Origin: Clostridia bacterium
Lineage (GTDB): Bacteria; Bacillota_A; Clostridia; Christensenellales; Aristaeellaceae
Reading direction: 5' to 3'
Length of the DNA stretch: 64,000 bases
Assembly: GCA_017525805.1 (NCBI GenBank)
Contig: JAFXSH010000068.1
Location: 1-64,000 of the forward strand
In this document: positions 34,342 to 43,522 of the stretch, piece after piece
Layout: each line of letters opens with the position of its first letter
Position numbering within the stretch: position 1 is the first letter of the stretch
The notes under the pieces: model-generated
Seen by the model: only the letters and a program-made list of their open reading frames with translations
Told to the model about the DNA's origin: nothing
Database searches by the model: none
Program-made: the position numbers and the translations under genes

Positions 34342-34466
34342 TCAGCGATCTTCCCGGAAATAGGACAGGCCCAGGGAAGAGGGGGGCTGGTTTTCCCGCT
34401 TGTTGCGGATGCTGGAGATGATCAGCACCAGGATGGTGACCACATAGGGCAGCATTTCAGCACCGG
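34342..34466 (-). other. Out-of-frame C-terminal end of the ABC permease (frameshift remnant)
   Basis: The minus strand here encodes EMLPYVVTILVLIISSIRNK and then ENQPPSSLGLSYFREDR, the typical last membrane helix and tail of this permease family, but in a frame one base away from the main gene. One missing base near 34460-34468 (for example one G of the CCGGT run) would restore a continuous frame. Confidence 0.75.
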
Positions 34467-35294
34467 CTTCATGGCCATGGTGACGACCACGCCGGGAATG
34501 TTGGTGATGAAGCTGGAGCAGGAGAACAGGAAGCCGAACACGGTGGAGCCGATGATGGTGACCGGGGGCCGCCACAGGGCGAAGATCACCAGGGCGATAG
34601 ACAGCCAGCCGAAGGCTTCCAAGCTCAAATACGCCTCCTGGGACGCCATATAGTCGATGATGTAGTAGAATCCGCCTAAGCCCGCGATGCCGCTGCCCAC
34701 GCAGGTGGCCAGGTACTTGTAGCGGTTCACGTTGATGCCCACGGCGTCGGCGGTGGCGGGGTTTTCGCCCACGGCCCGAAGATGCAGCCCCACCTTGGTG
34801 CGGAACAGCACCCAGCCCGCCGCTATGGCGATGATAATCGCCAGGAAGAACAGCACGCCCAAGCATTGCAGGCTGTCCTGCCGGGCGGCGAAGGGCCAGC
34901 GGTAATACTGCTTGGGCCCCACGAGATACACGGTGGCGGTCAATTTGCTCATGATCACCTTCATCAGGCCCACGCCGAAGGTGGTCAGGGCCAGGCCGGT
35001 CACATTCTGGTTGGCCCGAAGCGTTACGGTCAGGAAGGAATAGATCAGGCCCATGAGCATGGAAAACACCAGGGCGGACAGGATACCCAGCAGCACGATC
35101 AGCACCGGCGGCAGGCCGGATTTGCCGATCAGGTTCAGCATCAGGCAGCCGCCGGCACCGCCCATGCACATGATGCCGGGAATGCCGAGGTTCAAATGTC
35201 CTGCCTTTTCGGTGAGGATTTCGCCGGTGGAGCCGTAAATGAAGGTGGCGCCGAAAGCAAGGGAGTCGATGAGGAAATTCAGCCAGGGATTCAT
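34422..35294 (-). CDS. Nucleoside-type ABC transporter permease (second), C-terminally frameshifted
   Basis: 290 residues as the frame stands. Eight or so helices and the family runs HLNLGIPGIMCMGGAGG, LRAVGENPATADAVGIN and GLGGFYYIIDYM place it with the BMP-type (YufQ/NupQ, RbsC-like) permeases. After MAMKPVL the frame runs into CCPMWSPSWC and stops, while the expected last helix lies in another frame (34342-34466). This may be a real mutation losing one helix or a base-calling error. It begins one base after the first permease stop. ATG start inside TAACATG context, with AGGGAGTAAAA upstream. Confidence 0.85.
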   Translation of the reverse strand: MNPWLNFLIDSLAFGATFIYGSTGEILTEKAGHLNLGIPGIMCMGGAGGCLMLNLIGKSGLPPVLIVLLGILSALVFSMLMGLIYSFLTVTLRANQNVTGLALTTFGVGLMKVIMSKLTATVYLVGPKQYYRWPFAARQDSLQCLGVLFFLAIIIAIAAGWVLFRTKVGLHLRAVGENPATADAVGINVNRYKYLATCVGSGIAGLGGFYYIIDYMASQEAYLSLEAFGWLSIALVIFALWRPPVTIIGSTVFGFLFSCSSFITNIPGVVVTMAMKPVLKCCPMWSPSWC

Positions 35295-35295
35295 G

Positions 35296-36432
35296 TTATT
35301 TTACTCCCTCCTTTTCCACTTTGCCCCGGTGCGTATGGCCCCGGAAATGCAGTTCATAATTGATGAAGAATTCACAGCCGATGATGAAGAACAGGATGAT
35401 GCCGGTGATAACGCTGGGAAGCGCGCCGGATACGTTGAAATCCTGGCTGATCTGGGCAGCTCCCTGAGAAAGCAGCTGGATCAGCCCGGCGGTCAGAATC
35501 ATGACCAGGGGGTTGAATTTGGCCAGCCAGGAAACCATGATGGCGGTGAAGCCCTGGCCGCCCACGGAATTGGTGGTGATGCTCTGGTCCAGCCCCGCGC
35601 CGATCAGGTAGCCCGTCAGGCCGCAGAGCAGGCCGCTTAAAATCATGGTGCGGATGATGACCTTGCGCACGCTGATGCCCACATACCGGGCGGTTCGTTC
35701 ACTTTCGCCCACCACGCTGATTTCGTAGCCGTGCTTGGTATAATTCAGGTAAATAAACAGGAAGATGGACAGGAAAAGCACAATCAGGATGATGAGCAGG
35801 TAATCGTTCCCGCCGATGGTGGGCAGCTTGCCGGTTTTCATTTTGGGCAGCGCTCCGGACCCGTTGGTGACCCATACCTCCAGGAAGAACGCTACCAGGA
35901 AGGTGGCGACGTAATTCATCATCAGGGTAAACAAGGTTTCGTTGGTGTTCCATTTGGCCTTGAACAGGGCGGGAATCACGGCCCACAGGGCCCCGCAGAA
36001 AAGCGACGCCAGCAGCATCAGGATCAGCAGCAGCCATTCCGGAATTTTGCCGCCCAGGTAAAAATCCACCGCGATGGCCCCCAGCACGCCAAGCAGGGTC
36101 TGTCCTTCCGCGCCGATATTCCAGAAGCGCATGCGGAAAGCGGGAGTCAGCGCCAGGGCGATGCCCAGCAGGATGGACAGGTTCTTCAGGAATTTCCATA
36201 ATTTCCGAGGGGTATCAAAGGAACCCTTGATGAAGGCGTAGTAGAAATCCCAGATTTTTTCCGGCTTGGCCTGGAGCTTTTCAATAAGCATGAACGCCAC
36301 CAGACCGCATACCACCAAGCCCAAAACCACCGCGATCAGCCGGATGGCCCAGGCATGCAGAGGATGGATGGCGGAACGCTTGCTCAGGTGGACCAGCGGT
36401 TCTTTTGCCGCGGCCGTATGCTTTGCAGTCAT
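35296..36432 (-). CDS. Nucleoside-type ABC transporter permease (first)
   Basis: 378 residues. A basic, soluble N-terminus is followed by about nine helices with ALTPAFRMRFWNIGAEGQTLLG, NETLFTLMMNYVATF and VVGESERTARYVGI, typical of the longer permease (YufP/NupP). Together with the second permease it would form the membrane channel of a BMP-family importer for purine nucleosides. It abuts the ATPase gene, whose stop is next to its start. ATG follows AGGAGG within the end of the ATPase gene. Confidence 0.93.
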   Translation of the reverse strand: MTAKHTAAAKEPLVHLSKRSAIHPLHAWAIRLIAVVLGLVVCGLVAFMLIEKLQAKPEKIWDFYYAFIKGSFDTPRKLWKFLKNLSILLGIALALTPAFRMRFWNIGAEGQTLLGVLGAIAVDFYLGGKIPEWLLLILMLLASLFCGALWAVIPALFKAKWNTNETLFTLMMNYVATFLVAFFLEVWVTNGSGALPKMKTGKLPTIGGNDYLLIILIVLFLSIFLFIYLNYTKHGYEISVVGESERTARYVGISVRKVIIRTMILSGLLCGLTGYLIGAGLDQSITTNSVGGQGFTAIMVSWLAKFNPLVMILTAGLIQLLSQGAAQISQDFNVSGALPSVITGIILFFIIGCEFFINYELHFRGHTHRGKVEKEGVK

Positions 36433-38136
36433 TTAAGCGCCCTCCTTCCGAATCGGTTCCGTCTTGGTCATAAGCAGGCCAAGCTGTTCCTTGGTGGCGG
36501 TTCTGGCGTCCACAATGCCGGTAATTGCTCCGGAATTGATGACCATGATCCGGTCGCACAGCGCCAGCAGCACGTCCAGATCCTCGCCTACGAAAATCAC
36601 GGCCACGCCCCTTTCCTTCTGGGCATTCAGCAGACCGTATATCATATAGGAGGAATTGATGTCCAGGCCGCGCACGGGATAGGCAGCCATCAGCACCTTG
36701 GGCACATAGGCGATTTCCCGGCCCACCAGCACCTTCTGCACATTGCCGCCGGAGAGACGGCGCACGGGGGTGTTGGTGTTAGGGGTGACCACCTCCAGCG
36801 CTTTGATGATCTTTTCCGCCGTTTCCTGAGGCTTTTTTCTGTCCAGAAAGCCCGCCGGGCCCTTCCGGTAACTGCGGAGCATCATGTTATCCCGGATGCC
36901 CATGCTGCTCACCAGGCCCATGCCCAGCCGATCCTCCGGCACGAAGGACAGGTGAATGCCCAGGGCGCGAATCTGCAAAGGATTTTTGTCCCGCAGATTC
37001 ACCACCTCGTCCTCGTTGAACAGCACGTCCCCGGAATTGACCCACCTGCGCACGGCCTGATTGCTCATGCGGTCAAAGGAAACGGGTTTGCCCTGCCGAT
37101 CATGGAACATATGCTCCGCGCCAAGCGCCTTTACACGCTTCATGCTCTTGTGGAAGAAAGATACGGGCTTATCCTTCTTGGGATTATAAAATGTGATTTC
37201 CCCGCTGCGCAGGGGATGCAGGCCCGAAATGGATTCCAGCAGTTCCTTTTGTCCGCTGCCCGCAATGCCCGCGATCCCCAGGATCTCGCCGCCGTTTGCG
37301 GTAAAGGAAATATTCTTGAGCACGTGGATGCCTTCCTGATCGTACATGTTCAGGTTCTTCACGATCAGGCGGGGAATAGCGTTCTCCGGTTCGTAGCGGT
37401 CGATGTTCAGATCCACCTTTTTGCCCACCATCATTTCCGTCAGCTGGGCTTCGTTGGTAGCCTTGGTTTCCACGGTGGCGATATGCTCGCCCCGGCGGAG
37501 GATCGCCACCCGGTCGCTGACCTCCATCACCTCGTTCAGCTTGTGGGTGATGATGATAATGGCCTTGCCGTCCGCTTTCATACGCCGCAGCACATCGAAC
37601 AGGCGAACGATTTCCTGGGGCGTGAGCACGGCGGTGGGCTCGTCTAAGATCAGGATATCCGCTCCGCGGTACAGCACCTTGATGATTTCCACCGTCTGCT
37701 TTTCGGATACGGACATATCGTAGATTTTCTTTTTCGGATCAATGTGAAAACCGTACTTTTCCGCAAGCTCGGTTACCTGGGCGTTGACGTTTTTCAGGTT
37801 GTAGCGCCCTTCCTCCTTCACGCCCAGCACCACGTTTTCGGCGGCCGTGAACAGGTCCACCAGCTTGAAATGCTGATGGATCATGCCGATGCCGTGCTGG
37901 AAAGCGTCCTTGGGGGAGCGGATCACCACCTCCTGGCCGTTCACAAAAATCTTCCCCTCGTCCGGGAAGTAGATGCCGGAAATCATGTTCATCAGGGTGG
38001 TTTTGCCGCAGCCGTTTTCGCCCAAAATAGCCAAGATTTCCCCCCGGTACACGTCCAAGTCCACATGATTGTTGGCGATGATGCCGCCGAAGCGCTTGGT
38101 GATTCCCTTCATCTGCAGCGCAAGCTGTTTTTCCAC
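36433..38136 (-). CDS. Nucleoside-type ABC transporter ATP-binding protein (two ABC domains)
   Basis: 567 residues. Two fused nucleotide-binding domains: Walker A GENGCGKTT and Walker B ILILDEPTAVL in the first; GIAGSGQKE and a degenerate Walker B region AAYPVRGLDI in the second, as usual for YufO/RbsA-like proteins. The first signature reads MSVSEKQTVEI, with serine for the usual glycine; the second is RRLSGGNVQKV. Start is GTG, seven bases after GGAGG. It powers the permeases encoded downstream and lies 114 bases after the substrate-binding protein gene, behind a hairpin. Confidence 0.94.
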   Translation of the reverse strand: MEKQLALQMKGITKRFGGIIANNHVDLDVYRGEILAILGENGCGKTTLMNMISGIYFPDEGKIFVNGQEVVIRSPKDAFQHGIGMIHQHFKLVDLFTAAENVVLGVKEEGRYNLKNVNAQVTELAEKYGFHIDPKKKIYDMSVSEKQTVEIIKVLYRGADILILDEPTAVLTPQEIVRLFDVLRRMKADGKAIIIITHKLNEVMEVSDRVAILRRGEHIATVETKATNEAQLTEMMVGKKVDLNIDRYEPENAIPRLIVKNLNMYDQEGIHVLKNISFTANGGEILGIAGIAGSGQKELLESISGLHPLRSGEITFYNPKKDKPVSFFHKSMKRVKALGAEHMFHDRQGKPVSFDRMSNQAVRRWVNSGDVLFNEDEVVNLRDKNPLQIRALGIHLSFVPEDRLGMGLVSSMGIRDNMMLRSYRKGPAGFLDRKKPQETAEKIIKALEVVTPNTNTPVRRLSGGNVQKVLVGREIAYVPKVLMAAYPVRGLDINSSYMIYGLLNAQKERGVAVIFVGEDLDVLLALCDRIMVINSGAITGIVDARTATKEQLGLLMTKTEPIRKEGA

Positions 38137-38180
38137 GTGCGATCCTCCGTCCGATCACATATTGTCTGAATAAATGGATT

Positions 38181-38214
38181 CGGACTGCCGCCTCACCAAT
38201 AAGGCGGCAGTCCG
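38181..38214 (-). terminator. Hairpin between the binding-protein and ATPase genes
   Basis: Perfect 13-bp stem CGGACTGCCGCCT/AGGCGGCAGTCCG with an 8-base loop. The T-stretch on the minus strand is weak (CCATTTATTC). It probably stabilises the binding-protein mRNA end and lets only part of transcription pass. Confidence 0.6.
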
Positions 38215-38250
38215 ATGAAGCGTCGCGCCCGTCTTCCGAGACGCGGCTGA

Positions 38251-39459
38251 TCAGAACTTCTGGTTCAACTGTTCGATGCCGTCGATGGCGGCGTCGAAGT
38301 AGGGAGCGCTGCGGTACTGGGATTCATGGAAGTAACCGTCGTACACGATCTTGGTGCCTTCAACGAAGGAACCGTCGGTGCCAGCGCCGGGCTGCCAATC
38401 TTCGGTCAGGGCTTCGCCGTTCACGGTGATGAAGCCTTCCTTGGCGGTATCGAACACGTGCAGGGTGCCGGCCATCAGCTCGGCGGCGGCGGCGTCAATG
38501 GCTTCCTGGGTGCCCGCGGCAGCCACGGCTTCGTTCAGGTCGGTCACGATAACGGAAGTGCCAGCCAGGGTGCCCACCCAGTCCACGTCGATCTTTTCGC
38601 CCGCGATGGTCTGGTTGACGATGTATTCAAAGTAGGGAGCCCAGTTGATGCGGGAGAACACCAGATAGGTGTTGGGGCAGCTTTCCTTGGTGGAGATGTT
38701 GTAGCACACGTTGGGGATACCGGCGTTTTCACAGGCGGTGGGAGCGCCCATGGAGTCGGCATGCTGGCTGATCAGGTCGCAGCCCAGGGCGATCAGGGCC
38801 TGCGCGGCGTCCTTTTCCAGTTTTTCATCGTACCATTCGCCAGTAAACTGCACCTTCATCTGCACGTCGGGGCAGACGGACTTGGCGCCCAGGTAGAAGC
38901 TGGTGTAACCGGACACCACTTCGGCGTAGGTGTAAGCGCCAACATAGCCCATCAGAGGCGTTTCGCCCTTGAGCTTACCGGCTTCCTTCAGCTCGTTCAG
39001 CTTCATGCCGGCGGCGATGCCCGCCAGGTAGCGGCCTTCGTAGATATCGGCAAAGGCGTTGTAAACATTCTCATAGGGCAGGGTGTGGGCCCGGTCGCCG
39101 GTGGCGTGGAAGAACTTCACTTCGGGGTTGGCGGCTACCACGTCGTCGGTGTAGAACTGATGGCCGTAGCTGTCAAAGAAGATCATGTTGCAGCCTTCGT
39201 CGATCAGGTCCAGGGCGGTTTCGGCGCACTGGTTGGATTCGGGCTGGTTGCGGGCGATGATCAGCTGATCCTCGCTCAGGCCCAAGTTGGCGAAAGCTTC
39301 AGTCACGCCGTTGATGAAGTTCATGTCATAGGTGGAATCCTCGTCGTGCAGCAGGATCACGCCCATCTTGATGTCTTCCTTGGCGATTCCTTCCGCCACA
39401 GCGGGCAGAACGCCGACGCACAGGATCAGAGTGAGCAGCAGAGCGACCATTTTCTTCAT
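38251..39459 (-). CDS. BMP-family substrate-binding protein (nucleoside importer)
   Basis: 402 residues. Signal peptide MKKMVALLLTLILCVGVLPAVAEG, with likely signal peptidase I cleavage after AVA and no lipobox cysteine. The mature protein follows the BMP/PnrA pattern: IKMGVILLHDEDSTYDMNFI, NPEVKFFHATGD, VYNAFADIYEGRYLAGIAAG and GCDLISQHADSMG. It should deliver purine nucleosides to the permeases. ATG 39459 follows GAGGAGGAAAC. It lies 42 bases after xpt, so salvage and uptake form one unit. The lack of a lipid anchor in a monoderm-type organism is odd. Confidence 0.92.
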   Translation of the reverse strand: MKKMVALLLTLILCVGVLPAVAEGIAKEDIKMGVILLHDEDSTYDMNFINGVTEAFANLGLSEDQLIIARNQPESNQCAETALDLIDEGCNMIFFDSYGHQFYTDDVVAANPEVKFFHATGDRAHTLPYENVYNAFADIYEGRYLAGIAAGMKLNELKEAGKLKGETPLMGYVGAYTYAEVVSGYTSFYLGAKSVCPDVQMKVQFTGEWYDEKLEKDAAQALIALGCDLISQHADSMGAPTACENAGIPNVCYNISTKESCPNTYLVFSRINWAPYFEYIVNQTIAGEKIDVDWVGTLAGTSVIVTDLNEAVAAAGTQEAIDAAAAELMAGTLHVFDTAKEGFITVNGEALTEDWQPGAGTDGSFVEGTKIVYDGYFHESQYRSAPYFDAAIDGIEQLNQKF

Positions 39460-39501
39460 GAATGTTTCCTCCTCCAATAATATTGGATGAATTTATTTGG
39501 A

Positions 39502-40080
39502 TCAATCGTCCGCCAGCAGAATCTTTCCATCCTCAATGCCGGTGACGACTGCCAAAGACGAAAGCCGAATGCCCATGGCGCGCAGGTTCCTGCCGCCCTG
39601 CATAAAGCCTTTTTCGATGCCGATACCGATGCCGACGACGGGGCAGTCCGTCTGGGCGCACAGGGCCATCATGCCCTGGCACGCCTGGCCGTCCGCCAGA
39701 AAATCGTCAATGATCAGCACGCGGCTTCCCTGGGGCAGGAATTTCTTATCCACGCGAATCACGTTTTCCCGCTTGTGGGTGAAGGAATATACCTTCGCCT
39801 CCGCCACGTCGGGGCTCTGCACCACCGTGGCGCCTTTCTTGGCGAAAACTACCGGCAGATTATCCATGGCCCGGGCGGTGGCGAGGGCCAGGGCGATACC
39901 GCTGGCTTCCACGGTCAGGATCAGGTCCGGCTCCGCGTCCCGAAACCGGCTGGCCAGTTCCTCGCCCATGCGGAAAAGCAGGGCGGTTTCAATGCGGTGG
40001 TTCAAAAACATATCCACCTTTACGATGTTTTGGCCGATACCCTGGCCGTACCGGGCGATGGCTTCTTTCAGCTCCTGCAT
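39502..40080 (-). CDS. xpt: Xanthine phosphoribosyltransferase
   Basis: 192 residues, matching Gram-positive Xpt. The N-terminal hood MQELKEAI, NHRIETALLFRMGEELASRF, ILTVEASGIALA and the PRPP loop VLIIDDFLADGQA are all visible. It makes XMP from xanthine and PRPP. ATG follows GAGGAGGCGCGGTAC. First gene of the purine uptake operon; no purine riboswitch could be recognised, but PurR-box-like motifs lie at the promoter. Confidence 0.94.
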   Translation of the reverse strand: MQELKEAIARYGQGIGQNIVKVDMFLNHRIETALLFRMGEELASRFRDAEPDLILTVEASGIALALATARAMDNLPVVFAKKGATVVQSPDVAEAKVYSFTHKRENVIRVDKKFLPQGSRVLIIDDFLADGQACQGMMALCAQTDCPVVGIGIGIEKGFMQGGRNLRAMGIRLSSLAVVTGIEDGKILLADD

Positions 40081-40106
40081 GTACCGCGCCTCCTCTAAAA
40101 ATTTCC

Positions 40107-40167
40107 AAAAAACCGAACGTTTTGAGGAAATACGCCTCTATTGTACCGAAAAAAACGAAAAAAGCAA
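40107..40167 (-). promoter_or_regulatory. xpt promoter with PurR-box-like motifs
   Basis: Minus strand TTGCTT (40167-40162), 16 bases, TACAAT (40145-40140). On the plus strand CCGAAAAAAACG lies in the spacer and AAAACCGAACGTTTT (40109-40123) just downstream, resembling the CCGAAC core of Gram-positive PurR boxes. An A/T-rich hairpin AAAAAGC/GCTTTTT overlaps the -35. Confidence 0.4.
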
Positions 40168-40290
40168 GGCTTTTTCCAAAATAATTTCCGCGTTTTTCCG
40201 TATTTTCGATAATTATCCCACATTTTACATCTTGGAAAAAACTGTGTTTTTGCTGCCGGTACAATTCAGTGGAAATCCTGCGTCAAAGTC

Positions 40291-40319
40291 TTTTCAATTC
40301 GCTAATTGTGCTGTATAAT
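40291..40319 (+). promoter_or_regulatory. Promoter of the secreted-protein pair
   Basis: TTTTCA (40291-40296), 17 bases, TATAAT (40314-40319). The 373-base gap 40081-40452 otherwise holds the divergent xpt promoter and AT-rich DNA; no gene seen in it. Confidence 0.55.
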
Positions 40320-40452
40320 ATAGGAAGCGCGGGATTTCCGCGTACAGGGCGGGGGAAAAGGGCGTGCTTTGGAAAATTTTCCTGTTTTCCCTGCATGAAT
40401 ATGGTTTCTTTTTTCGTCTTTATCCATGAAAGGCCGAAAGGATGTGGACAAC

Positions 40453-41916
40453 ATGCGCGGACGCAAGCGGTGTTTCTCTCTTTTGATGGCGGCGGTGCTG
40501 TGGCTTTCCTGCACGGGCGCGCTGGCGGAGTTTTCCCCCCGATACGGTCAGCTTGCCGCTGGGGAGGGCATGACGCTGGAAGTATCCGGGCAGTTTGAAA
40601 GCCTGTCAAAACTGGGGAAACAGTCCCTGGAGATCGTGAACGGATGGCTGGACGGGCTGGCATGCAGGGTCACATCCGGGAAGACCATGAGCGCCGTGAT
40701 CGAAAAAAACGGAGAGAATCTGGTTTCCGCTTTTGTGAACCGGCAGGGGGGCTATACGCTCACTGCGTTCCAGCCTTCCGGCAACGTTTACCTGACGGAT
40801 CCCGCCGGGCCGGACGCCCTGACGCTGATCACGGGCAAGGATATGAGCCTGCCGGACGTATCGGCGCTGCCCGCGCTGTACCGGACGGCCGCGCCGTCCC
40901 TGTACGCCGCGCTGGAAAAGTATGTGACGCCCAAAACGGTCAAGGAAGCCACTTCCATCAAAAACGCTTCCGCCGCGTCGTCCTATGTGAATTACCTGTT
41001 CCCGGACGGCAAGCTGAACGAAGCCTGGCCGGACGTGCTGGAAGCGGTCCTGCCCTGCTTAAAGGAAGCGCTTTCCGATCATCCGGGCTGGTACGCCGAG
41101 GCGGAAAAGCTGCTCAGCGCCCTGGAATTTTCCGGTGAATGCCGCTTCAAGCGTTTCCTGGATAAGGAAGGAAACGACCTGGGCCTCCAGTTTACCGGAA
41201 AGGCCGCCAAAGACGGGGATAACCGGAAGGTGACGCTGTTCGGCGGCTACACCGAGGGCAAGGGCGGCTACGTTTCCCTGACGCTGGCGGGCATCGGCAG
41301 CAAAAACAGCCTGAAAGCCAGCTTCGGCGTCAAGCTGACCGCCAAAAAGAACGTGAACACCCTGACCGCCGAAGGCGGCTTAGACCGGGTGATGGACGGA
41401 AAAACCACGGCATATACCCTGAACGCCTCGCTGAAAAACGAGGTCAAAGAGGAAAGCGAACACTGGACGGGCAAAGTCACGGTGACAGGAACGGAAAACA
41501 AGGTAAAAACCACCTGGACCCTGACGCCGGACCTGGTCTTTGCGGACGGCGGACTGGAAGGAGAAGTGTCCGCGCAGCGGAAAACCGGCTCGAACGTTAC
41601 GCTGAAAGCCAAGGTACACGCGCGCCTGGCCGCCGCCGTGGAGGAGGACAGCCCCGCCGCCCTCAGCGCCAAGGACCTGCGGGGGCTGATGGAGGAAAGG
41701 GCCCGCACGGCTGTGCTTTCGGAGCTGGCTCCCCTGACGGGGGCGCTTACGTCCCTGACGGCGAACCTGACGGAAGACGAACGGACGCTGCTTCTGCACG
41801 AACTGCGGACGGACGAATGGATGAACGGGGCTTCCGTGCCCGTACAAGCGACGGAAAATCAGCCGGCAGCGGCGGATGCCGGTGACAGCTGGGTTGTGGA
41901 GGAGGATGAACAATGA
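40453..41916 (+). CDS. Secreted protein of unknown function (first of three)
   Basis: 487 residues. Signal peptide MRGRKRCFSLLMAAVLWLSC..ALAEF with signal peptidase I cleavage after ALA. The mature part looks rich in beta strands with alternating polar and hydrophobic residues (KVTLFGGYTEGKGGYVSLTL, TLNASLKNEVKEESEHWTGK, KTTWTLTPDLVFADGG), then a helical C-terminal region and an acidic tail VVEEDEQ. ATG 40453 is chosen since AAAGGA lies upstream; ATG 40426 has no site. The next gene starts in its stop codon (ATGA). I do not recognise a family; a lipid- or polymer-binding envelope role is conceivable. Confidence 0.6.
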   Translation: MRGRKRCFSLLMAAVLWLSCTGALAEFSPRYGQLAAGEGMTLEVSGQFESLSKLGKQSLEIVNGWLDGLACRVTSGKTMSAVIEKNGENLVSAFVNRQGGYTLTAFQPSGNVYLTDPAGPDALTLITGKDMSLPDVSALPALYRTAAPSLYAALEKYVTPKTVKEATSIKNASAASSYVNYLFPDGKLNEAWPDVLEAVLPCLKEALSDHPGWYAEAEKLLSALEFSGECRFKRFLDKEGNDLGLQFTGKAAKDGDNRKVTLFGGYTEGKGGYVSLTLAGIGSKNSLKASFGVKLTAKKNVNTLTAEGGLDRVMDGKTTAYTLNASLKNEVKEESEHWTGKVTVTGTENKVKTTWTLTPDLVFADGGLEGEVSAQRKTGSNVTLKAKVHARLAAAVEEDSPAALSAKDLRGLMEERARTAVLSELAPLTGALTSLTANLTEDERTLLLHELRTDEWMNGASVPVQATENQPAAADAGDSWVVEEDEQ

Positions 41917-43436
41917 AACGTGGAATCGCGCTGCTGCTTGTGGTGCTGCTGCTGACAGCCGCCGCGTCCGCGATAGCGGAGGACTATACCCTGGCGGAAA
42001 AATTCTATCAGCAGGCGGTGAAGGAATCGGCGTACCGCGGCACGGTGACCCTGTCGGTGTCCGGCACTGGCACGGCGGCCATCGACGCCGCCACGTGGAC
42101 GCTGCTCAAGAGCTTAGCGCCCCGGCTGAGCCTTTCCGTGGAGCACGCCACCACGCCCTATAAGGACGAGGGACAGGCGACCCTGACCCTGACGCTGGAC
42201 GGAAAGACCAGTTCCAAATTTACGTATTTATATGATGAAAAGCTGATGGCGTTCAGCGGCACTTTCTTGGGGGGCGATTCCGCCTATTATTCCGCCGCCC
42301 GGGATTGGAACCTGACCGAGCTGCTGGAAGGGCTGCTGAGCAATGACACGGCCTGGCCGCCGGTGTGGCAGATGATCCTCGCGGTGGAAAACGCGTCCGA
42401 GGAATGGAAAAACCGCGCCCAAAGCCGCATCAGTGTATATGAAACCAAGCTTGGCCTGTGGATGAACGGATACGCCAAGTATTCCACCGGCCGGGACGGC
42501 GATACGATGTATTCCCAGCTGGCGTGCACGATCCCGGCGCAGACGGTGAAAGCGGAAATCAAGCAGCTGATGGTGGATTTCTATAACGACGCCGAGCTTT
42601 TGACCCTGCTTCGGGAGGTTGTATCCGCCCGGGAGGCCGCCGCCTATCTGCAGCCCTCCATGATGAACGCCCTGTTTTCCATGCTGGACAGCCTGCAATT
42701 GAGCGGCGACGTGGAAGTGGTGCGGCGTTATGACGCCACCGGGAACGCCCTGCTGGACCGGGTGTCTTTGCCCTTCGCCGGGAGCAGTACGCTCACTGCC
42801 CTGACCGTGACCTGCGCGTATCAGGACGGCGGGCAGAACTGGCAGTTCGCCGGAAACTTGAATAACGGCGCGGAATTTGACGTTTCCTGCCTGATCACGG
42901 AAGAAACGATTTTTACCGGCTCCGCGAGGCTGACGATACCGGAAGACGAATCATCCGGTTTTGTGGTCAGCGACCAGGCGGCGCGGACCACCGTGGCTTT
43001 CGACTATAATCTGATCTGGGAACCGGGGGAGGATGTGTATGCCCTGGCTACCGACCGTTTTTCCCGGGACATCAAGGGCAGCCTGCTGATCAGACCCAAG
43101 GAAGGGAAACTGCCCGAACAGAGCCTGACGCTTGAAATGAACATGTCCTCCGGCAGCTCCAAGCGCTCCGCCACCCAACTGAACGGAACCCTGACCTGGC
43201 GCGATCTGGATAGCGGCGCGTCTATCAGCGCGATCCTCACCAGCCGCACGGTGGCACCCTTCGCCTATACCACGCCCTCCACCCTGACCGGGGCCATGCG
43301 GATCGATCTGGTGAGCGCGGACACTCTGGCCGCGGTGGTGCAGAATTGGGTGCAGCGCGCCCAGAGCTATTTCGCCTCCCTGGCCCTTGGCGGCATGAGC
43401 TTTACCAGTCCCATCGCCACAGTGCAGCCCCGGTAA
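41913..43436 (+). CDS. Secreted protein of unknown function (second of three)
   Basis: 507 residues. Signal peptide MKRGIALLLVVLLLTAAASAIAED. Mature sequence again alternates beta-rich stretches (YRGTVTLSVSGTGTAAIDAA, EGQATLTLTLDGKTSSKFTY, ELSGDVEV-type strands) with a central helical part. The layout (short signal, long beta regions, mid-protein helix) resembles the first protein, so the two may be paralogues or partners; pairwise identity is not obvious by eye. Translation is coupled through the ATGA overlap (41913-41916). No clear terminator follows. Confidence 0.6.
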   Translation: MKRGIALLLVVLLLTAAASAIAEDYTLAEKFYQQAVKESAYRGTVTLSVSGTGTAAIDAATWTLLKSLAPRLSLSVEHATTPYKDEGQATLTLTLDGKTSSKFTYLYDEKLMAFSGTFLGGDSAYYSAARDWNLTELLEGLLSNDTAWPPVWQMILAVENASEEWKNRAQSRISVYETKLGLWMNGYAKYSTGRDGDTMYSQLACTIPAQTVKAEIKQLMVDFYNDAELLTLLREVVSAREAAAYLQPSMMNALFSMLDSLQLSGDVEVVRRYDATGNALLDRVSLPFAGSSTLTALTVTCAYQDGGQNWQFAGNLNNGAEFDVSCLITEETIFTGSARLTIPEDESSGFVVSDQAARTTVAFDYNLIWEPGEDVYALATDRFSRDIKGSLLIRPKEGKLPEQSLTLEMNMSSGSSKRSATQLNGTLTWRDLDSGASISAILTSRTVAPFAYTTPSTLTGAMRIDLVSADTLAAVVQNWVQRAQSYFASLALGGMSFTSPIATVQPR

Positions 43437-43493
43437 AAAACCCAATTGTCACTTTTTTTGCATGAAAGCAGCAGTTTCAAGCCGGAAATGGCA

Positions 43494-43522
43494 TTGCGGA
43501 AACGCGCTTTTCATGGTATGAT
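43494..43522 (+). promoter_or_regulatory. Promoter of the third secreted protein
   Basis: TTGCGG (43494-43499), 17 bases, TATGAT (43517-43522), giving a leader of about 100 bases. Confidence 0.65.

Noticed and set aside
40081..40290. Purine riboswitch upstream of xpt
   Set aside because: The characteristic junction and loop sequences were not found on the minus strand.
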